This document shows positions 1 through 10,821 of a DNA stretch of 64,000 nt, piece after piece; positions within the stretch are counted from its first letter, which is position 1; each line of letters begins with the position of its first letter. Below the pieces are notes generated by a model that was not told the DNA's origin, ran no database searches, and was given only the letters and a program-made list of their open reading frames with translations. The stretch comes from Bilabrum cf. latius. Taxonomy: Eukaryota; Bigyra: Bicosoecida; Bigyra; Bicosoecida. The stretch covers positions 558,001 to 622,000 of the forward strand of contig OZ237754.1 of assembly GCA_965178125.1 (NCBI GenBank), written 5' to 3'. Made by a program: the position numbers and the translations under genes.

Positions 1-133
1 GGGTAGGTGCGTGGCCAGCTGGGCACTGATAGGGACCAGCATTGCTGCCGCGATCATGTTCATCGTGGGCGCGCTGACGATCGTGTACTGCTTTTGTAGT
101 ACATTATTCTGCTGCTGTTCCAAGGAAGCATAA
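1..133 (+). CDS. C-terminal end of a membrane protein with a Cys-rich tail (partial)
   Basis: The frame that starts at base 2 runs in from the left edge. It encodes one clear hydrophobic helix (around WALIGTSIAAAIMFIVGALT) followed by a short tail rich in cysteine (YCFCSTLFCCCSKEA), and ends at TAA 131-133. The tail cysteines just inside the membrane are typical palmitoylation sites; that role is inference. No TAG occurs in this fragment. It resembles the Cys clusters next to helices in the two large membrane proteins downstream, so it may belong to the same class. It is also one of the few genes here with a UAA stop. Too little is visible to assign a family. Confidence 0.5.
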   Translation, partial: GRCVASWALIGTSIAAAIMFIVGALTIVYCFCSTLFCCCSKEA

Positions 134-683
134 CCTGCTCGGTGCGACTGGCTCGCTCAGGAGAGCAGACCCGCACAGCAACGCGGCGCAGCACGCCTCA
201 ATGGAACGGGGCGAGGGTAACTCCGTGGAATGTGAATTGCTAGTCACATTTATCAGTCAATTATCTGCCACGTGCTACAGGTCTACGTAATGCGAATGCA
301 CAGCCCTGATCCCTGGATTGAGTAGGCGAGGCAGATGCATCTGCATGCCCTGGCCCTGGCACATTGAGCTACACACGACTTATGATCCAGCTGGTTGGGC
401 CTCTACCTGCATTGTTTTTTGATCATGCCATCTTCATCGTGCTGAAGATGGTTGTACGGTCGATGCAGTTGTTGGTCCTCCTTCTCTTCCCGGCGACTAG
501 ACTCTGTTCTTGCGGCACTTATCACCGCAATGCAGCAAAATTCTGGCGATTAGACCAAATATTTAGAGAAAATGCCCCATAGTTAGTTAGACCCTGCAGT
601 TTTGTGGTCTCCATGACGATGTTTTCGCGATCGCCGATCCTAGTGAATCTCTTGCTGCTTGGTTCCCAATCCACGCAGCTGCA
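134..683. other. Gap between the first gene and the membrane protein at 684; probably holds the latter's true 5' end
   Basis: The first 250 bases show nothing I can support. From 423 the frame of the downstream gene is already open, and 600-683 reads like protein (IADPSESLAAWFPIHAAA). A different frame from ATG 382 encodes a hydrophobic, signal-like stretch up to about 520. A donor near 453 (GTACGG) and the acceptor CCCTGCAG ending at 599 would join the two in phase. This is a possible first exon but is not proven. Confidence 0.3.
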
Positions 684-3600
684 ATGGCATCAGTTATCCT
701 GTATCTTGGCCCATCAGACGGTATTGCTTTAGCATATTCATCCAAAGGTTTGTATTCCGGCCTTACTAGCCCAAAACTAGATGCTGTTTGGGTCCTCAGC
801 ACCGCTGTGGCGATGCGAGAATTGCCAATGCTTGGCATCACAGTCCCTCAGCCGGCAAATCCGTTGAAGGATAAATCATTGGATGAATATGTTGGTGTGG
901 CAGCTGGCATGCACTCATTATGCTGTGTGGATGCCTGCCTTGCTTTTCCATGCGTTTCGCTTGCTGCCGTTCCACAAGCTCCCCCAATGATCAATCAAGT
1001 TTCAGGCGTGGTAGGATACTCACTTGATAGACTTCACCATATCATGGATACACCTGTCAAGCTCCAAGACTCGAGCGAAACCATAGAGCCATCCAGTCTC
1101 CAGTCTGACCAATCCAGATACTATTCGTAGTACGATGTCACGCTGGCGGCAACCGGGATGATGGTGGCTGCTTAGTAGTTCTTTGAAGACGTCACTGAAA
1201 CAGACGACCCGCTGAAGGAGCTAGCTGCTGCATGCTTGCGGGAGCGTGCACGGGCAGGCAGCGCACAGGATGAGGACGAGGACGACATGCAGGCACAGCC
1301 AGCAGCCTCGGCAATACTCCGTCTCCCAGACGACGCCAGGTCCATAGTTTTCTCTAGCGATGAAGAGGCAAACGAGCGCGTGACAAGCGGGGTAGTTGCA
1401 TACTTGGATGGGTTCAAGCCAAACCTTCGCGACCGTGGCCAGACCGACCACTCAATGCTGGGCAGATACTCTGACAGCCTCGCCGACGCCGTCGGCAGCT
1501 CGCTTGCAACTCAAGACTTTGCCATGAGCATCAATTTAGAGGGCGACTCTGCAATTGGTCGCGCAAGGGTACCAGGTGGCAGGAATCGCGCGGGCCAGCC
1601 TGCAGGGGTCCCAGTTGCTAGAGAGGGGTCAACTCCAAGTAAGAACATGAAGAAACTGAACGTGCCCCACGTTACCAAGTCCACTACTGCAAGCGTGGGG
1701 CGCGTTCAGCGTCATAGCTCGCACTTCCCAGCTGGTACTAGCTTGACAGACATATGTCTTGTGGCCGATCAACCGCTCGAGGAGCACAGAAATGGCGCGA
1801 AGGTATCTCCTGCTGCATCCCGGAGTTCGCACTCGACCGCAAGTGCAGTCGAACTTGGCCGAGGTGCCGCCAGCACAGCAATAGAGGAGAGATGGCAGTA
1901 TCGGCGGGTTTCGTCTGCCATGCACACAATGCGATGGACGAGGATGGCCATTCGGATGCAAAGCGTCAAGAAGGTCTTATTGTTCCGTCTTGCGGAGTTT
2001 AGCCAGAAACGGTCGTCTGCCATGGAGCCCACGCCTCTTTTTAGGAACCCATGCTTGATCGAGTGCCCAAGCATGTGCTGCATGTGCTGCAAGGACTGCC
2101 CATCGGCCGATGTGCAGTGCATGTGTATTGGGGATTTGTGTCGAGTCACGGTACCGACTATCCTTTGGCTGGTGCTGGCGCTCCATGTTGTGTTAGCGCT
2201 ACTGCCGCTGTCGTGCGTGCAGGCAGGTTCTCGGCACTTTGCTGCAATGTAGGGTAACAAGAGCATTGAGGCTGCATTCGAGCAGAATGCGACTTTGGCA
2301 GCGGCTTCACTGCGGGAGTCCCTGGATTGGTGCGGCGTGGACGCTGGTGCGATTGATTGGCAGGTTGACCTGGACGACTCAATGGGCCTCCATGCTGCAG
2401 CTGAGCGTCTGGCCGGGCATCGTCTGTGGCCGGCAGCTAGTGGAGGGCTGGTATTAATCGTCATGTTCTACTTGTCACTGATTGCAACGTCTTGCTTCCT
2501 TGCTCGCGGGCAAGGTTCCGCATATGACGACGAATGGATGGACCAGAAAGACTACTGCTGTCTTGTGTACATCGTAGGATACAGGCCGCTAATGTTTGTG
2601 TCAATGATGATTCATGGAGAGCATACAGCTACGTTACTCTCGGCGGAGTCTGCATGCATTGCTTTGTTGTTCCACCTGTTTGCCGCATTTGGCCTGATGG
2701 CAAGCGTCACGTGGGACTCTTTTCTGTCTGGGGACATCGATGTCTCGCCTGTTCACGACAACGGGGGCTTGCCAGGATACTTGCCAGGATACTCGCTCAG
2801 TGAGTTGCAGCAGACAAGAGACACAGGTGCGGTTGTCATTGCCGCGGGTGCGTTGCTGCTGGTCGGTGCAACCTGTCTTTGCGCTTGCCAAGCCGTATTG
2901 GCAGTTTGCTGCGCAATGAAGTAGGAGAGAACGATGCTGCCCCTTATACCATGTATCGGCTGCAACACGGCTGCATCTAGTGCGATCGTTGGAACTATTG
3001 TTGCGGTGATTGCGATTGGCCACTGCATGATTACGGTTTAGGCAGCGGATTCGTTTGGTGAAGCCTTGCACAGCTGCATGATCAGATTCGTTTATGCAGC
3101 TGCTGTGATTGCTGTTGCAATGCAATCTGTAAAGATCTGCAGCAGGATCTGGGGCGTGCTCCTTTGGAGCCTGGCTGAAGACTTGGAGTACGTATATGAC
3201 GAATTGCTGCCGACTACTCGGATAGTTGGGTACGGGATCCTGTTGCCTTGCATGTCCGAGAAGAGTGCCCCCGAGGTGTCACTGCTGGTCTACCACAGCG
3301 TCTTGGTGGTTCCATTTGCGCTGATAGCTGCAGCAGCAAGCCAATCATAGGGTACGGACTTTTTGCTGGGTGCGAATCGACCGATGTCCTGGTCACTTGT
3401 GGCTGTGCTGTGCAGCCTTGCCGCAGTGCGAGTCTTCCTTGGCACCCCGCAGCTCTGGCGCCTTGTTCTGTGGCGGTTGCGTTATTGGATGGGTATCGGA
3501 CAGGATGCAAGCTGGTACTAGCGATAGCTTTTGGCGATGGAGCGATGTCGGGCATCGATTGCCGTGGCCATGGCATGGGTGGCGGCGACGGACAGAGGGG

Positions 3601-4280
3601 CAGGGCAATCTCAGCCAGTGCATATGCACGATCGAGTGCTTGCACTACTAAGCCGGCCCATTCGAAAGCGCGTGCTGGACACTTTGTGGCCGCAGGACAG
3701 AGAGGACGTGGGCGTGGAACCGTCGCATATTTCGCTGGATGAATGTGTGCAGAAGCACGAGCAATGGGTGCGTCACCGCGACTATAGGCAGCCACGCGAG
3801 CAATCAGAGCCGCCGCCCGAGCTGCAGCTAATATCCCGAGATGCTATCCACGATACGCTGCGCGACCAAGCGTCTGGCGTGTACACGCGTTGCCGCCAGC
3901 GCCTGGCAGCTTTGATTGGAGGAGAGCACCACCTGTTTCTGTTCTTCGAGGCGTTGCTAAATGCGATCTAGGCTAAGCTTGGTGCAGAGACGACGAGAGG
4001 AGGCAAGCTGACGCGCGAGGTGGACTGGTTGCGAGGTCAGCACGATGCTGCCGGTCCTGGGGTTGGCAAGTAGAGATTTGCTGCAGTTGAAAGCACTTGC
4101 AGTGACACCGACTGTAGGGGCATGCCTGCAGCGGTTGCTATGAGTGCTGCTGGCCCGGGAGGCTCTCCCTCTGAAGCACTTGATTCTGTTGCTGTGGGGT
4201 AGTTGGATTACGGCAGCTCGGAGCTTCTTTCGACCTACGGGGCTGCCATGCTCGCTCTCTTAGCCGAACGCTATCGCTGA
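684..4280 (+). CDS. Large multi-pass membrane protein with a Cys-rich juxtamembrane segment, orphan family
   Basis: With TAG read as Gln this is one frame of 1,198 residues ending at TGA 4278-4280. TAG codons include 1128, 1173 and 1176 (tandem), 2250, 2922, 3039, 3348 and 3969. The first third is soluble and low-complexity. Around 2065-2145 lies a Cys cluster (CPSMCCMCCKDC), directly before a hydrophobic helix. Several further helices follow (2440-2500, 2580-2700, 2830-2910, 2985-3040, 3085-3130, 3280-3345), some again flanked by Cys pairs. The C-terminus is mostly soluble. I do not recognise the family; it looks like an integral membrane protein with lipidated or metal-binding Cys clusters. 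The start is the first in-frame ATG, but coding-like sequence upstream suggests a longer or spliced N-terminus. The related-looking gene at 7133 has the same mix of Cys clusters and helices. Confidence 0.6.
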
Positions 4281-4613
4281 GCTGGGTCAATGCGCGTCCG
4301 AAGCGGTCTGCATACGTACTGGCAGCGAGTTGTGGGTGGGATTCGGAGTCCAAAATTGGGGTTGCCCTAGTGGTCTATGGCGTGCCGTCAGGGCGGCTGT
4401 AGGGTACCGGAGGCAACCCATAACTTGTTTCGTTGACGGTACCTCCAGTCTTGGTTCGTTGATTTTGTGGGGGCTGTGACCAGTGGTGGTCACTGCCAGT
4501 CAGCCATGGCAGTGGCATGGGCGGAAAGCTGCGGCATGCCATCTTTGAGAGCAATCTAGCCTTGGATCGTACTTATAAACATGTACAGCAAAGCAATAAT
4601 TCTGGTTCGGGTC
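4281..4613. other. Convergent intergenic region
   Basis: This lies between the TGA of the + strand membrane protein and the TGA of the - strand phosphatase-like gene. I see no convincing coding frame, RNA gene or strong hairpin. It presumably holds both 3' ends. Confidence 0.5.
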
Positions 4614-5635
4614 TCAAGTCAACGAGAGGTGGAGCATTGACGCTGGGCGAGCGCCTCCCCAGGCCACTACGCCTCTGTGCCAGGTGCGGTCCATGCTGGA
4701 ATCCGGATGAGGGACTCCAATAATAGCAGGACCGCACCCAGTGAGGCGAGTGGCGCTAGAGAAGAGCTTGCTAAGTGATGCACCACCGGCCCGAGCCAAC
4801 CCAACATAGCCTGCTGGCTCATTCACACAATTCGCCAGCCTCTGCGAATGGCCTGCGAATGGATCAAACAGCGGTGGCCTAGGTCGAGTCACACAGACTG
4901 GACCAATGGCTGTCGCTCCTGCTGCCGCCGGTGCAGCAGTGAGGTGGCTGCTCGAGTCGGCTTGGGTCATCAGGAGAGGGACCACATCCCGCTCGATCCA
5001 GAGCTTGATTGAATCCCTGACAGCGTGGAGCCGCTTCATCTGCTCCTCCTCGTCCTCGTCTGGGTCATGGTGGTCGGGGTCGGGGAACAGCCTGTGCACA
5101 TTTTTGGCGGCTTTCGGCGGGATAGGGCAGCTTGCATCGTCGCACAGCAGAAATGCAGTATCGAATAGGATGCCTTTCACCTCGGGGTCCCCCGTTCCCT
5201 TGGATCGCAGGCCCTCAGTGCCCACGCCGATCTCGCTGAGCGCCTTGAGCGCGAGAGGGTGGGGCTGGCTGGGCCTGCTACCAGCAGAGGGGTGGGTCGG
5301 TGCAGCCGCGCGTCTCCGTCGCTCTCCTGCACGGCATGCTTGAGCAGTGCTTCTGCCATGATGGCGCGGCAGCGGTTGGCGCCACACACGAACACAAGGC
5401 TTTGCGGGTGCTCTCCAGGCAGCTCGTTGTCCCTGTATCGCCACCTTGGCCGTATTCTCTCAGCTTTTGCTTGCAGGTCTTGGCCGACCTGCCAAGGGGC
5501 CCCTACAGCCAGGTTGGCAAAATCCTCCCGGTCCGCCCTTACGAGCGACCATTTGGCCTTCGCTGCAGCCCTCCTCGATCCCTTCGAGACGAAGTCGAGG
5601 ATCCTTGAGTGGTTCTGCATGGTCCGTGAGTTCAT
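4614..5635 (-). CDS. Low-molecular-weight protein tyrosine phosphatase-like protein, reading frame interrupted
   Basis: The N-terminal part, from ATG 5635, reaches the motif LVFVCGANRCRAIMAEALL. This is the CX5R(S/x) phosphate loop of the LMW-PTP/arsenate-reductase fold, followed by the usual MAEA helix. The family pattern then continues in a different frame: SAGSRPSQPHPLALKAL matches the DSAG...PPDPRAL region, followed by a basic/acidic stretch and a C-terminal helix ending in VVPLL. That frame runs to TGA 4614-4616. The switch must lie between about 5375 and 5290. No clean GT-AG intron restores frame without losing conserved residues, so this could be an odd intron, a sequencing indel or a decayed gene. 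The Ser or Thr that usually follows the loop Arg is Ala here. An N-terminal extension of about 85 residues precedes the fold. Confidence 0.5.
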
Positions 5636-5903
5636 AGTGTGGTACACACGTTATTCTCCCCGAACATGCTGGTGCTAGGCGGCGACTGAGAAACGAGCCC
5701 GAGCCACAGAAGGCCATCACAAGAGATGCGCATTGGCCGGACGAGTCGAGACACGCCGCCCCTTCAAGTTGTCCCCCTAACCGGCAGAGAACTATGCACT
5801 AGAATTCCACTCTTGCTGGCAACCACAGAGATAAACATAAGTTTATTGAATAATTTCGTAGATAGAATCTAGCAAAGTAAAGCAAGTTCAATGGCCACTG
5901 AAT

Positions 5904-6587
5904 TCAGCCGAGCCTGATGCTGTCGCCGGTCATCACCCGTGGCGGGTACTGCACCGCGAAAGACTTGTCGCTCAAAGTTGTACCCTTCTTGAACATATCC
6001 TTTCGAGTCACGGCCCTCATCCTTGAGCGCCACTCGTGCACCATGAAGAAGACGATCACCGTGGCTTGCCCGCCTCGACGGCACTCGTCCAGCCGCTTCC
6101 GCTGGTACTCTGCGAATGTAGTGTCGCTGGCAAGAGCGGGCACATCATCACTGATCCTGTCCTTGCTGATGCGCTCCAGCGAATATTCCCAGCTCGAACC
6201 TACCTTTCGCAAGGAGATTATTGCTCGCTCATTCGACTTCGGGTACATTATCACCTTCGCCTCCGATTTGAGATGATTTATGAAGTCAAAAGGACTTGGG
6301 GCAAGACGACCGACGCGACCTTTCATCCGACCAGGCGCAGTGCTTGATTTCGACTTCACCCTTCCGGCCGCTGCCTCAGGAAAATGAGATAGCCTAGAAG
6401 GGCCGCAAGAAGACGATGGTTTCTATGCCCCCTCGCTCTCTGGTACAACAGATCTACCAGCTTCCTCCCATGCAGAGTGCCGGTCACTTGCGTACTTGCC
6501 TGGACACTTGGAGACATCATCAGAATGGGTAATGCCAGCCATTCCGGAAGCTGAGTGAAGTACACCGTGTTGCGATGCAACCGCCAT
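5904..6587 (-). CDS. Orphan protein of 227 aa
   Basis: One frame runs from ATG 6587 to TGA 5904-5906 with a single TAG at 6425-6423. The N-terminal third is Ser-rich and low-complexity. The remainder, from about residue 90, is better ordered, basic and mixed alpha/beta in appearance (for example ATVIVFFMVHEW near the C-terminal third). No signal peptide or membrane helix is obvious. It sits tandem to the phosphatase-like gene on the same strand with a gap of about 270 bases, and divergent from the gene at 7133. I do not recognise the family. Reading TAG as stop would remove the first 55 residues but leave a GTG-started remainder; the longer ATG form is preferred because it matches the code used throughout. 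Confidence 0.5.
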
Positions 6588-7132
6588 GGATGCGTTTTGA
6601 ATATGATATACAAGAGGAACCTCGGCTTACGCGCCGAAAATTGGCGCCTTGTACGTAGCGATAAGTAATTGAAATGTGGAAAGTTTCCCCACCCGAAAGT
6701 TGTTTTCGGAATATCACGCTACAATTGAAGTCACGTGCAATTACTCGGACTGAAGTAGCCACCGAGTCACTGTGCACGATATTGGGCAGTATCGCCGTTA
6801 GTATGTCGTTTCAATCAAATGTCTTGTATTTTCAGTTTCGAAGCGCTGGCTTGTGGCGAAGACGGTGTCCAAATTGCTGTGTGCTTGACTGCTTTGCAAG
6901 CAGCGACCTGTTCCAGTCGCTCGTGGCAAAAATTGTATTTGTGCATGCCAGCTAGCGCCACAACCGGTCGTTCTTATAAGCCTTGATTGAGAGGCCCCAG
7001 CGCTAATCCACACGTCCTACCAGCGCACACAAGCCAAGTGAGCCCTGAAATATGGCACGACCCTGCTCTTCGTGTATAGTCGATGTATGATCGCCTTGCT
7101 CCATCCTTTTCAATGCCACACAGTAGGGAAAC
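6588..7132. other. Divergent intergenic region
   Basis: AT-richer DNA between two gene starts (6587 - and 7133 +), so it must hold both promoters. A 93-codon + strand ORF at 6674-6955 would run through a TAG to a TAA. Its composition is like noncoding DNA and I do not call it. Confidence 0.4.
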
Positions 7133-10100
7133 ATGCAACATATTGCGGATGCCGCTCCATTCCTGTTTCCAGAAGAGCCCACCGACCGAGATCCTCAGAT
7201 TGCACACGTTGCCCGCCTGGATCCCAGCTACGTTACGACGGTGCTAGCACCGATTCGCTGGAACTGGTCGTGTCGTTGCATTACTTGCTGTCCTGGCTTC
7301 TGGTTTCCTATGTGGTCATGGTGTGAGCCAGTCATTGCCGAGAAAGATTCCAGTTGCGCTTCTCCAGAGTGCTGTTGCGATCCTTTCAAGAACAAGGCAT
7401 TCTGTGGCCTAGACTGCCCAGTGACGCGGGGACTCGGTCTGCTCTTAGTGTTTGCGTACCTTGTTGCTTCACCGAGCAATATTGAAAGGATCGGCGGTGC
7501 GTTGAGCGTGGAGGTGACTTGTAATGCAACAAATGCCGTGGATTTCGGTGGCTTGGACTCCATGGACGGGACGGGGAACGGCACGGCCGCTGCTTCAAGC
7601 GCAAATGTGGACACGATTTCTTGGGATGACTGGTATGGCCCAGTTGTTTTGCTCGGTGGCCTGTTTCTTGGGCTTGGCGTCCAACAGTTCGCAACCAGCG
7701 ATCGGGTGGAGGACCGCGTGGTTCAGAATGCCATATACACGGCTTGGTAGAATGACCATAGAGAGCGATGCGGTGCAAGCTGTCCTGGACCTGTGAGGCA
7801 CTTGCTGTTTTGGTTCTGCGCGAAGCCTGGCCATGTTCCATCGTGCTGTTGCTGCAGCTGCTACGGGACGTGGTGCAACTCTGCCACGCCGCTGTATTGC
7901 CACTGCTCTGTGGGTGCATGCTTTCGAGTCGTGTGGTGCTAGACGAGGCATAACAGGGACTCTCCAGACCCATCGTGCAACAATGCATGCGGGATGTGCC
8001 CAGCCTGCCAGCAGTACTGCCAGTGCACGGGTACCCCTGCTGAGCATTTCCAACGCTGCTGCGATGACTCATTTAAGGCATGCTGCGGTTGCTGCCTACC
8101 ATACCAAGATCCAGAGGACGTCACGGTTCCAGCGAACGATGCATGCCCGCGCTGCTGTGGATGCGGAGTGGAAGCAGGCTAGGCTCCGCAAGGCAACGGT
8201 ATGGAGGAGGTGCTCGTGCCAGCCATTCCGGGCGATGACTAGGGAGACCGATTGCCTGCCCGCAATTCAGGCAACAGCAGGGATGAGCCTGGTAGTCGTG
8301 CTGGTGCTAGTCAGGCTCAGCAGATCTTGGAGAAGGATGAGGTCGTGTCAGCCATTGGGAATGGATCAGTGGCAGAGGCAGGGTCAGAGGCATGGACAGC
8401 GGCACGGACAGAGGCACAGGCAAGGGCAGGGGCAGGGGCAGCGGCAGCGGCAGCGGCAGGGGCAGGGTCAGAGGCATGGGCAGCGGCAGAGGAACAGGCA
8501 GAGGCTGTGGCAAGGGCAGGGCCAGGGGTGGGGGCAGGGGCAGAGGCAGGGGCAGGGGCAGTGGCAGGTCGCAGCTCAGGCGATGGGCCACGTATAAGCA
8601 CAGGGACATAGGCCTAGTCTCTTCGGCAGCAACCTGACATGGCTACCCAGACGAGCGACGGCTCGGGGCTCAGCCCCGAGCGTAATGTACGTGTCTGCAT
8701 CGGGTCGCAGGGCAGTGAAGCAAATGGCGATTCTCTCACTACAGAGGACAGCCACGACGCAGACCAAATTGCTGCAGAAAAGCAGCTTCTGAATTCCCCT
8801 GATGGAGACGCTAGCCCTTACTTCGCCGTTGAGCAGGTGCTTCAACATGCTTCCATTGCTACTTCCGGGGCAGGACAACCGACTGAGGGGTACGCATCTG
8901 CTGCCCATGCAGACACAGGAGATGCCCATGGAGCACCGGCAGCTCGCGGCACGCCAGTGGCCATCAGTCCCCCATCTGGCCAGGGGCGGCAACCAGCTGA
9001 AGTACCAGCAGACACAGGAGATGCCCATGGAGCACCGGCAGCTCGCGGCACGCCAGTGGCCATCAGTCCCCCATCTGGCCAGGGGCGGCAACCAGCTGAA
9101 GTACCAGCAGACACAGGAGATGCCCATGGAGCACCGGCAGCTCGCGGCACGCCAGTGGCCATCAGTCCCCCATCTGGCCAGGGGCGGCAACCAGCTGAAG
9201 TACCAGCAGACACAGGAGATGCCCATGGAGCACCGGCAGCTTGGGACTTGGCAATGGCCGTCAGACCCCTTTCTAGCGTCAGCACGGAGAGCCTGCCTAG
9301 AAATGAGACGGACACAAGGCAGTAGCAGGTTCGTCCTGACGATTTTCCACCACCTGACCCCCAGTCTGGTCATCGCCCAACTAGCGGACGGCCCCGGCGA
9401 ATCTTTGCTCCTGGATCAGCTGAAGGCAGGCGGGAGGCTGACACAACTGGTTTTGCGCCAGTCGTAGGCCCTGCTGGTCAGGATCCACAGATCTTCGGTG
9501 CATTTGCACGGCGGGAAATCCGTCAAGGCCTTGATGGCGACGAAAGTGAAGGTGAAGAAAGTGAAGGCGACGCAGGTGAAGGCGATGAAGATGAGGGTGG
9601 CATTGTGGCGTGTCAGTGTCGTTCGCCGCAACAGTGCTGTCACTGCTGCTAGAAAGTCTGCGTCACGGAGCGACGCAGATTCAAGCATGTCAGGTTCACA
9701 TTTGCGCAACTCTTCTGCACCTGGACTGCAGCACTTCCCGGTGCTATCTTCCCTGCACTGCCGGCGCAGCCACTTGCTGTTCTTGGTGCTTTCAACTTGC
9801 TTTTCGGCGCAGCTCTGCTCATTCAGGCGTACTCTTACGGTGTCAATAGTCTTTCCAGCGGATGGGTGCTATCGTACACGAGCTTGTACATCGGCATGCA
9901 GTTTATGACTGCGCCCCTGTAGCATTCGCGCCTGACTCTGTTTATCAGCAAGGTGTGGGGCTCAGAGGTGCCGAGTGGCACGGTGACAGTGGCGCCAATC
10001 GAAGGCCGGCCCTCCGCGAGGGACTGGCCGCCTACTCCCTCCGACAGGCGAGACAGTGATGAGATTTCAACCGGCGCAGTGGCACCCGTTCCTGCTGCCA

Positions 10101-10423
10101 CTCCAACTGTCCGACAGGGAACTTTGGCTGCGATGCAAGCTGAAAGTCATACTGCTGCGACTTTAGAACAGATGCCAGAGGAAACAGTCTTTCGAAGCTT
10201 CAGAAATATAGAGGCAAGATTAGCAGAGGAAATACGATTCATGCACCGGGTACGGGATCAGGATCTGCAGAACTTTGCGCGGTTGACCTAGCGTAATCTG
10301 GACGTGATTTGTTATGCGCTGGACGCAGCGCGAGGCGCTGTTGGTGAAGCAATCGAAGGCGACGGGGACGACAGCGAAGAGCATGATCATGAAGAGAGTG
10401 GGAGTGATGCTGGCGAGGGATAA
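7133..10423 (+). CDS. Cys-rich multi-pass membrane protein with tandem repeats, orphan family
   Basis: With TAG as Gln this is 1,096 residues from ATG 7133 to TAA 10421-10423; a TGA follows two codons later. N-terminal Cys clusters (WSCRCITCC, ASPECCC) precede two helices separated by a loop with N-glycosylation sequons (CNAT, GNGT). A second, very dense Cys region covers about 7770-8180. A Gly/Ala-rich segment encoded by GGCAGG/GGCAGC hexamers follows (about 8380-8570), then 99-bp repeats (8909-9241), an acidic Glu/Asp/Gly stretch and another Cys knot (CCHCCQKVC). Two more helices lie near 9720-9930, and the tail is charged. TAG codons include 7748, 8180, 8609, 9323 and 10289. The layout resembles the gene at 684. 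The Cys clusters may be acylated or bind metal; this is inference. No family recognised. Confidence 0.6.
8380..8570 (+). repeat. Hexanucleotide GGCAGG/GGCAGC microsatellite-like tract inside a gene
   Basis: Imperfect 6-bp units encode an Ala/Gly-rich linker in the Cys-rich membrane protein. The unit length keeps the reading frame open. The opposite strand reads as a Leu-Pro repeat, which is a shadow. Confidence 0.8.
8909..9241 (+). repeat. 99-bp in-frame tandem repeat, about 3.4 copies
   Basis: Units begin at 8909, 9008 and 9107, with a partial unit at 9206. The copies are essentially identical, so expansion is recent. Each encodes 33 residues including DTGDAHGAPAARGTPVAIS and a Pro/Gln-rich end. 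Being in frame and inside an open gene, it is a protein repeat and not a CRISPR. Confidence 0.9.
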
Positions 10424-10821
10424 GCATGAACTTCGCGTGTTAGCTTGCAGGGGCCCTGCATAGGCGACTGAAAAGATCAGCGGAGTTTCCACGGAGGATT
10501 TTCGATGCATCCTGGAATACATCGGCACAGGCAGGGCAAAGGTGACCCCCTACTGTCGAACCTTGTGGCGACCCTCGATATGCAGATGCGGGATGCATGA
10601 GACACTGATTGTCAGCGCCGCTCTTCCACGGAGTCGTGCAACCCTGCTTGCGGAGCCCATGGCGTGAGCATACTGATCTGTGCGAGGACCTGCCCAGTGC
10701 GACCCCCTGTCGGTGTGGTCGCTGTGATTTGGTAGTGTGTGCTTTGAGTAGGATATGATCATTATTTTCTATTTGAATCTGGTCTGTAGAGCACCGAAGC
10801 AATTGTCGATGAAGCACTTGG
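10424..10821. other. Intergenic region, possibly holding an unresolved spliced exon
   Basis: A - strand ORF (10817-10440, TAA end) has a moderately protein-like C-terminal half (LCPACADVF, then a basic helix), but there is no clear start or family match. Nothing else is supported. Confidence 0.3.

Noticed and set aside
1128-4202. Reading the region as a string of pseudogenes broken by stops
   Set aside because: All breaks are TAG in a single frame, with no frameshifts and no TAA or TGA. The same holds for conserved genes such as Ykt6.
6674-6955. 93-codon + strand ORF in a divergent gap
   Set aside because: AT-rich, no family resemblance, and it sits where two promoters are needed.
8307-8609. 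Leu-Pro and Pro-Ala repeat ORFs on the - strand
   Set aside because: They are antisense readings of the GGCAGG hexamer tract inside the + strand membrane protein gene.
8909-9241. CRISPR-like regular repeats
   Set aside because: The repeats abut with no unique spacers, keep frame and lie within an open gene.
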